From JBBDKV01 sp040879165 (GTDB lineage: Bacteria > Patescibacteriota > Microgenomatia > UBA1400 > PJMF01): DNA of 51,248 nt. The stretch lies in the NCBI GenBank assembly GCA_040879165.1, contig JBBDKV010000002.1, forward strand, positions 1 through 51,248, read 5' to 3'. The notes under the pieces were generated by a model. It was given only the letters and a program-made list of their open reading frames with translations. It searched no databases and was not told the origin of the DNA. The position numbers and the translations under genes were made by a program. This document shows, in pieces, positions 17,525 through 24,851 of the stretch. The stretch's first letter is position 1; each line of letters begins with the position of its first letter.

Positions 17525-18085
17525 TTCATCTGAAGATATTCCCGTAAAGTCAATAAGTAGAGTACGTAATTCTTGCAGATGCTTGACCTGAGTGGAAAAA
17601 GATTCCAACTGCTGACCAGGTTTTTTGTTAGTTACTTGTTCAGCTACGACCATCTTTCCATCAGCAGCTCTTAAACCTTCATATAATAGTGGCCGTGATA
17701 TACCCAATAATGTTTCTCTAATTGATTGACTATAGACTTGAGCGAGCATTTCATCAGAGTGTATTAGCGCTTCGACAGACTGAAAGTTATATAAAAACGC
17801 TACAAACTCAGGGTATTTTTCACTATATTCCTCAAAGTCTGGTAAAGTGGCACATGCGTGTAACAATTCTTTGCTACGCTGCTGCATATCTTTAAGTAGC
17901 GGGAGATAATTTAAATAGAATGCTACCTTTAACTTGTCATCCGTTGCTTGTGACTCAAGAATCAGTAGTTGATGAACCTCTTTCAAGCTTCTTTCTGCAA
18001 ATCCACGCACCTCTCCATTGAAACTCTGATATCGCGATTCTATTTCTTCTTTCTTTACACTGGTTTCATCTCTTTTTTCAGACAT
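17465..18085 (-). CDS. Hypothetical mostly helical protein
   Basis: This 206-residue protein is not recognised. It is rich in charged residues and long amphipathic helices, has no signal peptide or membrane segment, and starts MSEKRDETSVKKEEIES. Its last 60 nt overlap the 3' end of mnmA on the opposite strand. The ORF is long and has normal composition, so I think it is real; the upstream region is shared with the rRNA promoter region in divergent orientation. Confidence 0.55.
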   Translation of the reverse strand: MSEKRDETSVKKEEIESRYQSFNGEVRGFAERSLKEVHQLLILESQATDDKLKVAFYLNYLPLLKDMQQRSKELLHACATLPDFEEYSEKYPEFVAFLYNFQSVEALIHSDEMLAQVYSQSIRETLLGISRPLLYEGLRAADGKMVVAEQVTNKKPGQQLESFSTQVKHLQELRTLLIDFTGISSDELSDYSPAKTNSLVDLISVE

Positions 18086-18160
18086 ATCGTAGCATTACTT
18101 GGTGCATTTAGAAGTATCATTACTTCTACAAGTTGAAAAATGCAGGTTAAAAACCCAGTA

Positions 18161-18189
18161 TTGACTCTTTTTAGCTTGTATCATATACT
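18161..18189 (+). promoter_or_regulatory. 16S rRNA promoter
   Basis: TTGACT (18161-18166) and TATACT (18184-18189) are separated by exactly 17 nt. Transcription should start near 18196, giving a leader of about 340 nt before the mature 16S end. It is one of the best -35/-10 pairs in the window, as expected for rRNA. Confidence 0.75.
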
Positions 18190-18536
18190 TCAGATCCTTC
18201 GAAAGATAAGTCCCCAAAAGGGATACTCATCTTCTCAAAATTGTAGTTACATATTTCATGATACCACCTCAGGTACTCCACGTCAGGAGTCGGCTGGTGG
18301 CTTGTTTTGTGTCAGAGTCTACAAATTGACGAGCGGAGGATCGATCTTTAACAAGTGAATATCAACAAATTAAATAATTAAGACGCTGAAATAAACATGG
18401 TGGTAAAGCACTGTTTCTCTTATTGGAAACGTGACTGCCACCATTACCATTTTTTGATAATGGCAGCAATCCGTTTAATTCCTTTACAAACAAATCCTAT
18501 GGAAACATAGGTAACTAATACAGTAAATCAAAACTC
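18190..18536 (+). other. 16S rRNA leader
   Basis: This ~350-nt stretch has no credible gene; a 72-codon ORF crossing the promoter looks spurious. It holds several stem-forming words and the 5' arm of the 16S processing stem. It should be transcribed and then removed during rRNA maturation. Confidence 0.65.
18368..18407 (+). other. 16S processing stem, 5' arm
   Basis: The arm reads AATTAAATAATTA, then a short loop-out, then GAAATAAACATGGTGGTAAA. It is the reverse complement of 21971-22006 with few interruptions. The two arms flank the whole intron-bearing 16S and should form the RNase III-type processing helix. Confidence 0.75.
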
Positions 18537-19650
18537 TTTTTTGAGAGTTTGATCCTAGCTCAGGATGAACGCTGGCGGTGTGCCTTAGGCATGCAAGTCG
18601 AACGGTACTCCTCACCTGCTTGCAGGTGAGGAGGAGAGTGGCAAACGGGTGAGTAACACGTAGGAATCTACCCAGTAGTGGGGAATAGCCCATCGAAAGA
18701 TGGGGTAATACCGCATACGCCCCACACTATTTATAGTGTGGGGGAAAGCCTCTCACCATTTTATGGTGAGAGGCACTATTGGAGGAGCCTGCGCGCTATC
18801 AGCTAGTTGGTGGGGTAATAGCCTACCAAGGCAACGACGGCTAGCCGATGTGAGAGCATGATCGGCCACAAGGTTACTGAGACACGGAACCTACACCTAC
18901 GGGTGGCAGCAACCGGGAATATTGCGCAATGGGCGAAAGCCTGACGCAGCGACACCGCGTGTGGGAAGACGCTCTTCGGAGTGTAAACCACTGTGGCGGG
19001 GGATGAAACCTCACCTTTTGTTCTGGACTGTTGTCCAGACTAAAAGGTGAGGTTGACAGTACCCCGCTAGAAAGCACCAGCTAACTACGTGCCAGAAGCT
19101 TCGGTAATACGTAGGGTGCGAGCGTTATCCGGATTTACTGGGCGTAAAGGGTCCGTCGGCGTTTTAGTAAGTTTCTTGTCCAATACTGGGGCTTAACTCC
19201 AGAAAGGCACGAAAAACTGCTAAAATAGAGTCTGTTCGAGGAAACTAGAATTCTTGGTGGAGGGGTGAAATCCGTAGATATCAAGAGGAATACCGCGCGC
19301 GAAGGCAGGTTTCTAGGACACGACTGACGCTCAGGGACGAAAGCTTGGGTAGCCAATGGGATTAGAGACCCCAGTAGTCCAAGCCGTAAACACTCCTTGC
19401 TAGTTGTTCCACCCTTGAGGTGGAATGGCGTAAGCTAACGCGTTAAGCAAGGCGCCTGGGGAGTACGACCGCAAGGTTAAAACTCAAAGGAATTGACGGG
19501 GGAGCGCACAACCGGTGGAGCATGTGGTTTAATTCGATACAAAGCGAAAAACCTTACCCGGATTTGACATGTACCTGCACGTTCTAGGAAACTAGAATTT
19601 CTTCGAGAGTGGTACACAGGTGATGCATGGCTGTCGTCAGCTCGTGTCGT

Positions 19651-19947
19651 GAACAATCTCGCGACCTTCCGCAGTAATGCGGAATGAAAAATCTGGCTCA
19701 TATCGATGAAGTCCTAATTGACTAACATTCTCATTTTGGGTTATGTTTGGTCAATGGATAATATCGAGGGAAGTCCCCCGCTTAGCGGGGTGACCCCGTA
19801 ACGACTGAATTCTCGCTTAGCGAGATGAAGATAGGTTGTTGATCCCTTTCTGGGATAAATCTAAACACCTATAACACGCCAGCCCCCTACTTAACACAAG
19901 TTGGGGTGAAGGTATAGTCTACCATTAGAGTAATCTAATGATTTTTG
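19651..19947 (+). mobile_element. Group I intron in 16S rRNA, no ORF
   Basis: The normal rRNA text GTCGT|GAGACGTCC is interrupted here. The upstream exon ends in T and the intron ends in G (ATTTTTG), as group I splicing requires. A P7-type pair is visible: GACTA (19720-19724) with TAGTC (19915-19919), the latter inside GAAGGTATAGTC, which looks like the conserved group I S element. At 297 bp it is a small, ORF-less group I intron. The site corresponds to about E. coli position 1066. Confidence 0.8.
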
Positions 19948-20252
19948 GAGACGTCCACTTAAGTGTGGTAACGAGCGCAACCCTTGTCGTATGTTACAAG
20001 TGTCATACGAGACTGCCCCGCTCTTAGCGGGGAGGAAGGAGAGGACGACGTCAAGTCAGCATGTCCCTTACATCCGGGGCAACACACATCCTACAATGGA
20101 GCCGACAACAGGTAGCGACGGGGTAACCCTGAGCCAATCCTCTAAACGGCCCCTCAGTTCGGATTGCGGGCTGCAATTCGCCCGCATGAAGCCGGAATCG
20201 GTAGTAATCGCAAATCAGCAGGTTGCGGTGAATACGTTCTCGCTCCTTGTAC

Positions 20253-21181
20253 AACGTAAATATGCGCCTTCCGCGTATATACACTAGTTGGTGAAATTCC
20301 AACCATAAAAATAGAAGTTTTTTGAAGCGAACATGCAGGCCTTGGTGGGTAACCGCCAGGCTGAAGGGCATTAGTAGCAGTTTTCAGCTTGAAGTTGAAA
20401 CGGCATATATATGTGACGATCCTACGTACAACTGGAGAAGTCACTTCTAACCGCCTATTCTCATAGGCAACATATATATGTATTTGGGCTCGAGATGAAA
20501 ACACAATGTGTATATACGAACGAAGGGAGATCCTGTTTGGTCTTATTCTTCCTACAATCCATGTAAGATTGAATAAGTATGATCAAAGTGATGCGATCAA
20601 ATACCTCTCAGGAAGTCTGCAGACGCCATAGTACTTTATATTCCATATATAAAGGAAGGGCTAACTTGATGTGAAAATATCTGGTGATTATATTGCAGGA
20701 TTTATAGATGGCGAAGGTTGTTTTACCATCACCATCAGCAAACATAGAAGCAAAAAACTACGACTCGATGCTCGCATCCACTTCCAAATTGAAGTGCGGG
20801 ACGATGATCGAGAAATCCTACAATACATTCAGGAAACAATTGACTGTGGCAAAATCTATACCATTGATTATTCAAAGTATGGATGGCATCCGCACGTTGA
20901 GCTTAAAGTTTCCTCACTGAAAGATATTACTGAAAAACTCATACCATTTTTTGAAAAATATCCTTTGAGAGCGAAAAAGCGATTTTCGTATCAAAAGTTT
21001 TTACAAGCTGTAGAAATTTTTAAACGAAAAGAGCACTTAACTCAAGAGGGTATCGAAAAACTTCGAAATATTAGACAGAAAATGAATGTGTACAGTCCAT
21101 CAAGCGTCGGCCAGGGTACGGGAAAACCGTGTGCCCGGTCGGGAGAGAAGAATATCCCAGCGATGGGAATACTATCTCAGA
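20253..21181 (+). mobile_element. Group II-like intron in 16S rRNA with a LAGLIDADG ORF
   Basis: The rRNA text stops after CTTGTAC (about E. coli 1395). Group II features follow: GCGCC near the 5' end, the domain I word CTAGTTGGTGAAATTCCAACC without its last base at 20284-20303, GGAAGTCTGCAGACGCCATA (20611-20630) before the ORF, and a 34-nt domain V hairpin at 21108-21141 with arms CGGCC-A-GGG and CCC-GGTCG, a GAAA-type loop and a 3' bulge. A domain VI-like hairpin follows at about 21142-21177. The first ~10 nt precede the usual intron start, as known for rRNA-borne LAGLIDADG group II introns. Exact ends are tentative. Confidence 0.65.
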
Positions 21182-21216
21182 ACACTGCAAATAAAAATCG
21201 CGCCTGGCAGCTATAA
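20671..21216 (+). CDS. LAGLIDADG homing endonuclease (intron-encoded)
   Basis: The ORF starts at GTG 20671 with an AAGGAAGGG ribosome site at 20651-20659. It encodes 181 residues with a single LAGLIDADG motif near the start (YIAGFIDGEGCFTI), so the enzyme should act as a homodimer. Such endonucleases normally spread group I introns; in group II introns they replace the reverse transcriptase and are found mainly in rRNA-located introns. The ORF runs on through domain V, domain VI, the putative 7-nt exon and 28 nt of the next intron before TAA, so the last ~35 residues overlap catalytic RNA and may be dispensable. Confidence 0.85.
   Translation: MKISGDYIAGFIDGEGCFTITISKHRSKKLRLDARIHFQIEVRDDDREILQYIQETIDCGKIYTIDYSKYGWHPHVELKVSSLKDITEKLIPFFEKYPLRAKKRFSYQKFLQAVEIFKRKEHLTQEGIEKLRNIRQKMNVYSPSSVGQGTGKPCARSGEKNIPAMGILSQNTANKNRAWQL
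21182..21188 (+). rRNA. rrs: Candidate 7-nt 16S exon between two introns
   Basis: ACACTGC lies between the end of the first group II-like intron and the start of the second. It supplies exactly the missing bases of the conserved GTAC-ACACCGC-CCGTC run (about E. coli 1396-1402), with one C to T change at 1400. No other placement keeps the rRNA length correct. Confidence 0.5.
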
Positions 21217-21675
21217 TTTCTAGTGGGTTAAAATCCCACCTTCGCAATTTGTAAAAAAATTGAAAGAAGTAGCCAAAAAAAAAATACAGCAGTCCTATTT
21301 GAGTAATCACTAGGGCGGAGGGCTTGAGGCAAAGAACAGGGATAGCACATTCAAGAGTAACACGACTTCTGCAGGGCAGTCAGAAGGAAGTGTCATGCAA
21401 ACTCGCTATTCATGTTTGGAACAGAAACTATGGTGACCCAGGGAGATCCTAGCAAGATGGAAGTCATTGCTTGTTAGGAAGTCAGCATTTTCATAGTAGA
21501 TAATTGACACATTCGGGTAACATTCGTTACACTGATGAATACATTATTGAAGGAAAATACGTAATGCTCTCAGCTTCATATATTGAAGCTCAGTATGAAT
21601 AAACATTACGGCTCGCTAAGTGCGGGAAAGCCGCTTGCTTAGTGGGAACGCGCAATAACTTCAATGAAGCGCAAT
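21189..21675 (+). mobile_element. Second group II-like intron in 16S rRNA, ORF-less
   Basis: This intron repeats the landmarks of its neighbour: CGCGCC near the start, CTAGTGGGTTAAAATCCCAC (21220-21239), GGGAGATCCT, and GGAAGTCAGCATTTTCATAG (21477-21496). Domain V is clear at 21612-21646 (arms CTCGCTAAG and CTTAGTGGG, GCGG-GAAAG-CCGC tip, UU bulge on the 3' side). Domain VI is at 21650-21672 (GCGC arms, CTTC-AAT-GAAG tip, AATAA side loop). The intron ends in AAT, fitting the AY rule, right before CCGTCAAGCC of the rRNA. It has no coding capacity and, at 487 bp, probably needs trans-acting help or is self-splicing. Confidence 0.65.
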
Positions 21676-21970
21676 CCGTCAAGCCAGCAAAGTCAGCAGC
21701 GCCCGAAGCAGGTGACCGTAACCCCTCACCTTGGGTTTGAGATCACAACTGTGACTTCACTCGAATCTAAAGTGAGGGGAGCGGCCCTTCTACGGCGAGG
21801 TTGGCGATGAGGACTAAGTCGTAACAAGGTATCCGTACTGGAAGGTGCGGATGGATCACCTCCTTTCTAAGGAGGAAGGGTTGAAGGAACTCACGCCTTT
21901 TTCTCCCGCTTACAGCAATGTAAGTGAAAAATACCTTAAATCCTATGATCACCATATCTAGGTCGGTGTT

Positions 21971-22006
21971 TTTACCACCATGTTTGTTTCAGATAATTAT
22001 TTAATT
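21971..22006 (+). other. 16S processing stem, 3' arm
   Basis: TTTACCACCATGTTTGTTTC followed by AGATAATTATTTAATT is the complement of the leader arm at 18368-18407. Its presence about 100 nt after the mature 3' end shows that the precursor ends here and does not continue into 23S. Confidence 0.75.
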
Positions 22007-22070
22007 ACCTTGGAAAGATTTTTGGCTCGCCTGACGGCTCGCCAATCACCCTCTTTTTTCCAGCACCCCA

Positions 22071-22100
22071 AAGACGCTCCCAAGCGTCTTGTTTTGTTTT
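22071..22100 (+). terminator. Intrinsic terminator of the 16S unit
   Basis: AAGACGCT-CCCA-AGCGTCTT forms a perfect 8-bp stem with a 4-nt loop, followed by GTTTTGTTTT. It lies 65 nt after the processing stem and just before the promoter of the next gene. Confidence 0.75.
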
Positions 22101-22104
22101 AGGA

Positions 22105-22110
22105 TATAAT
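22105..22110 (+). promoter_or_regulatory. -10 box of the DUF2207 gene (leaderless type)
   Basis: TATAAT ends 6 nt before ATG 22117, so the mRNA should start at the start codon. It follows directly after the rRNA terminator. Confidence 0.5.
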
Positions 22111-22116
22111 GAGCTA

Positions 22117-24111
22117 ATGAAACGCCCACTTTCGCTGATATTCTTACTACTCGGATTCGCGTACTTTACTGCCCCCAATCTCGCTCGCGCCAACTCATTC
22201 ACTATTGACCAAGTCACCATTCAAGCTATCGTACATCAAGATGGCAGCATGGACGTCACCGAGCATCGAACCTACACTTTTGATGGCGATTTTACTTTCG
22301 CCTTCCAAACCATCAACACCAACCCTGACCAGACCAAATCACCTAGTAGAACCGAAGCATATCAAATCAATAATTTTCAAGTCTGCGATCAATCCAGCTG
22401 CTATAAACAACTTACTACTCAAGAAATTGCTGCTGCAGAAAGTGAAAGGCCGCCAAATACCTTCTATCACCGAGCTGAAAATGACTCGCACACTATCAAG
22501 TGGTTTTATCGCAGCAACACAAGCAAAACATTCAACTTGTCATATACTGTCGAAAACGCCATTACTTTGCATCAAGATGTTGCAGAATTATATTGGCAAT
22601 GGATCGGAGACGAGTGGGAAAGCGGTCAAAACAATATCTCAATCACCCTTGATATGTACGCTGATGTCCCTGAAGAAAATATTCAAGCCTGGGCACACGG
22701 TCCACTAACTGGTCGAGTCAGCATTCCAGCTGCAGATCAAGTCACCTTCCAAGTGCCAAAAACCAAGGCTGGAGAATTTTTTGAAGGTCGTGTCATTTTT
22801 CCCAAAGCATTTTTCTCCGCTGGAGCAGTTGGCTCAGCGTCTCTATCCAAGATTATCGAGCAAGAGGCTGCCTATATAGCCGAAACCGAAAGACAATTGG
22901 CTAACAAAGCCGCACAAAGCAGAATTGTCGAACTCGGTGCAATTGGACTACTTGTAGCTTCAATCTTTTTAATCTACACATCTATTCAAAATTTCCTCAA
23001 GCATGGCAAAGATATGCCATTACCTAAAGTATCTGCCTCAGATAGACTGTGGGAGCCCCCCAGCGAACTTGACCCCGCTCAAGTACATCAACTCATATCC
23101 GTTCACTCAAAACTGCCACCGCGTGTATTTACCGCAACGCTGCTTTCTCTCGTCCAACATCGACATTTTGCTTTTGAACGAAGTGACAAGAAACAGGGTT
23201 TCTTGAAACGCGATTATGTGTACTATTTACGACCACTCAACAATCAGGGGCGCAAGCCACTGTCTCCAATTGAAAAACACGTCGCGCAACTCCTCAACAG
23301 CCTTTCGTCCCAAAAGGATGCATTTTCCTTTCTCAGCAAAACATTCTTTGCAAAGAAAAATCACGACACTACAAAAGAACCCAAGCGAATTGCCTTGACT
23401 GATATAGTTAGTTATTTTAAATCCAATCAAACGGCGGGAAAAAGTTTCTTCGACCAATTAGAAAAAATGACCCACAAGCTTAATCTGACTCAAGGCTATC
23501 TTGACACCACATCTCACCAGATTAAAAAACAGAAGAACAAACTAGCGTTTATCATTCTCATTCCTGTTATCCAATTTTTGATGTTTCACTGGGCAGCTGC
23601 TGCCAATCTATCCGCGTTGAGCTTTGTATTACTCGCCTTAGGTCTGATTATTTCATGTATGTTAATCATCCTAACAGTCGTGTTTTACAGGTATGGTGAA
23701 AAACGAACTGTCAAGGGTAGTGAAGAAGCTGCCAAATGGATTGCGTTCAAAAAACACATGCAAGACTATCGCAAAACAGCTCGCTATCCAATCTACTCGA
23801 TAATCTTATGGGAAAAATACTTGGTATACGGAACGTTGCTCGGTGTATCTGCGAAAGCTTTGTCTCAGTTACCGATTAAACTACCTGCTGGCGATCAACA
23901 AGTGATGACGACGTATTGGGCGGGGACAAGCGGTACTGCTACTCAACACACTCAATCCATTTCGAGCACCATCTCATCAATTAACTCTGCCATTAGTCAG
24001 GTCAGCGCAGCCAGCTCATCATCATTCGGCGCCAGCGGAGTCGGCTCATCTGGTGGCTCATCAGGCGGTGGTGGTGGAGGGGGAGGCGGTGGTGGTGGCG
24101 GTGCTGGATAA
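22117..24111 (+). CDS. DUF2207 membrane protein with a polyglycine tail
   Basis: The 664-residue protein has a signal peptide (MKRPLSLIFLLLGFAYFTAPNLARA). A beta-rich extracellular domain begins IDQVTIQAIVHQDGSMDVTEHRTY, which is typical of DUF2207. A membrane helix lies near 268-288, then a cytoplasmic part, then two more helices near 485-530. The C-terminus is Ser/Gly-rich and ends in a run of glycines, a common feature of this family. The function is unknown; homologues are frequent in CPR and Gram-positive bacteria. Confidence 0.8.
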   Translation: MKRPLSLIFLLLGFAYFTAPNLARANSFTIDQVTIQAIVHQDGSMDVTEHRTYTFDGDFTFAFQTINTNPDQTKSPSRTEAYQINNFQVCDQSSCYKQLTTQEIAAAESERPPNTFYHRAENDSHTIKWFYRSNTSKTFNLSYTVENAITLHQDVAELYWQWIGDEWESGQNNISITLDMYADVPEENIQAWAHGPLTGRVSIPAADQVTFQVPKTKAGEFFEGRVIFPKAFFSAGAVGSASLSKIIEQEAAYIAETERQLANKAAQSRIVELGAIGLLVASIFLIYTSIQNFLKHGKDMPLPKVSASDRLWEPPSELDPAQVHQLISVHSKLPPRVFTATLLSLVQHRHFAFERSDKKQGFLKRDYVYYLRPLNNQGRKPLSPIEKHVAQLLNSLSSQKDAFSFLSKTFFAKKNHDTTKEPKRIALTDIVSYFKSNQTAGKSFFDQLEKMTHKLNLTQGYLDTTSHQIKKQKNKLAFIILIPVIQFLMFHWAAAANLSALSFVLLALGLIISCMLIILTVVFYRYGEKRTVKGSEEAAKWIAFKKHMQDYRKTARYPIYSIILWEKYLVYGTLLGVSAKALSQLPIKLPAGDQQVMTTYWAGTSGTATQHTQSISSTISSINSAISQVSAASSSSFGASGVGSSGGSSGGGGGGGGGGGGGAG

Positions 24112-24156
24112 TCAGCCCCTTCTCAACATACTCAAAAAATATGAGATACTAAGCTC

Positions 24157-24690
24157 ATGAAAACAGGACTCTTTCTTTTAAGCATCGTATTACTGTTCGT
24201 CATTACACTCTTTGGCTGGTACGTTTGGTACAACGAACAGGACAAGGCAGCGTTGCACTCGCTTGAATCTCAAGTAGCCGAGAATCAAAAACAATTATTT
24301 CCTGAACCAAGTCCTCAGCCAACTCCAACTGACAGCACCGCTAGTGCCAGTGGCACTATTACAGGCTCACTCAGTTTTCCCAGTGAAGTGATCCCGCCAA
24401 TGATTATTTGTGCCGAAACTTTAGAAAGTGATGATGAATTTTGTACCGAAGATACCATTGAAAATGACCGTTTTGAGTACGAATTAGGGTACGAAATAAC
24501 GGTTCCAGTGGGGCAGTATTACGTATATGCAAGTTTGCCAAACGATCCCTACCGAGCATACTATAATGAATTTGTGGTCTGCGGACTCTCAGTCGAGTGT
24601 GAGTCACACGACAAGCTGATAGTCGAGGTAGCTGCTGGAGAGATGGTCACGGATATAGATCCACAGGATTGGTATAATCGTGCAGATTGA
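24157..24690 (+). CDS. Hypothetical membrane-anchored protein
   Basis: The 177-residue protein has one N-terminal membrane helix (LFLLSIVLLFVITLFGWYVW), a short coiled segment, a Pro/Thr/Ser-rich linker, and a small extracellular beta domain from about residue 65. That domain contains GTITGSLSFPSE, three or more cysteines and VPVGQYYVYASL, which recalls carboxypeptidase-regulatory-like or Ig-type folds. I do not recognise a family. GATACT about 9 nt before the ATG may be its -10 box. Confidence 0.6.
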   Translation: MKTGLFLLSIVLLFVITLFGWYVWYNEQDKAALHSLESQVAENQKQLFPEPSPQPTPTDSTASASGTITGSLSFPSEVIPPMIICAETLESDDEFCTEDTIENDRFEYELGYEITVPVGQYYVYASLPNDPYRAYYNEFVVCGLSVECESHDKLIVEVAAGEMVTDIDPQDWYNRAD

Positions 24691-24760
24691 TGCTCTTTGA
24701 TCAATTAAGATATACTTAATATTATATTAATACATCAATTAAAAGTAGTTATGTTTCAAC

Positions 24761-24787
24761 TTAGCAGAGTAAGATGTTGTCTGCTAA
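24761..24787. promoter_or_regulatory. CIRCE-like heat-shock operator upstream of clpB
   Basis: TTAGCAGAG - 9 nt - GTCTGCTAA has the 9-9-9 layout and the outer TTAGCA/TGCTAA half-sites of the CIRCE element bound by HrcA (TTAGCACTC-N9-GAGTGCTAA). It lies just upstream of the -35 box of clpB. A similar element overlaps the lon promoter. Confidence 0.6.
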
Positions 24788-24794
24788 ATCCCCC

Positions 24795-24822
24795 TTCACA
24801 ATCTTCAAAATCTCGATATAAT
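24795..24822 (+). promoter_or_regulatory. clpB promoter
   Basis: TTCACA (24795-24800) and TATAAT (24817-24822) are 16 nt apart. The leader to ATG 24852 would be about 22 nt, with a weak AAGAAAG ribosome site. Confidence 0.55.
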
Positions 24823-24851
24823 CTAATCATTGGTATCTACAAGAAAGTAAT

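Larger units (their letters stand above)
18537..21866 (+). rRNA. rrs: 16S rRNA gene with three introns
   Basis: The gene runs from the TTGAGAGTTTGATCCTAGCT region to GGATCACCTCCTTTCT, which carries the anti-Shine-Dalgarno sequence. The span is about 3.33 kb. Removing the introns at 19651-19947, 20253-21181 and 21189-21675 leaves about 1.61 kb. Exons are 18537-19650, 19948-20252, 21182-21188 (7 nt, tentative) and 21676-21866. Familiar landmarks are present: GTAAACACTCC-type 800 region, AAACTCAAAGGAATTGACGG, ACGAGCGCAACCC and AAGTCGTAACAAGGTA. The 530 loop is altered (GTGCCAGAAGCTTCGGTAA). No 23S, 5S or tRNA follows. Confidence 0.95.

Noticed and set aside
17465..18085. Reading the minus-strand ORF as a shadow of mnmA
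   Set aside because: Only its last 60 nt overlap mnmA; the other 560 nt are otherwise empty and have coding-like composition, so I kept it as hypothetical.
18484..20504. Several minus-strand ORFs inside the 16S gene
   Set aside because: They are antisense to conserved rRNA and resemble the spurious rRNA-derived proteins often seen in databases.
20253..21675. One long intron instead of two
   Set aside because: There are two sets of domain I, V and VI landmarks, and a single intron would delete about seven nearly universal rRNA bases.
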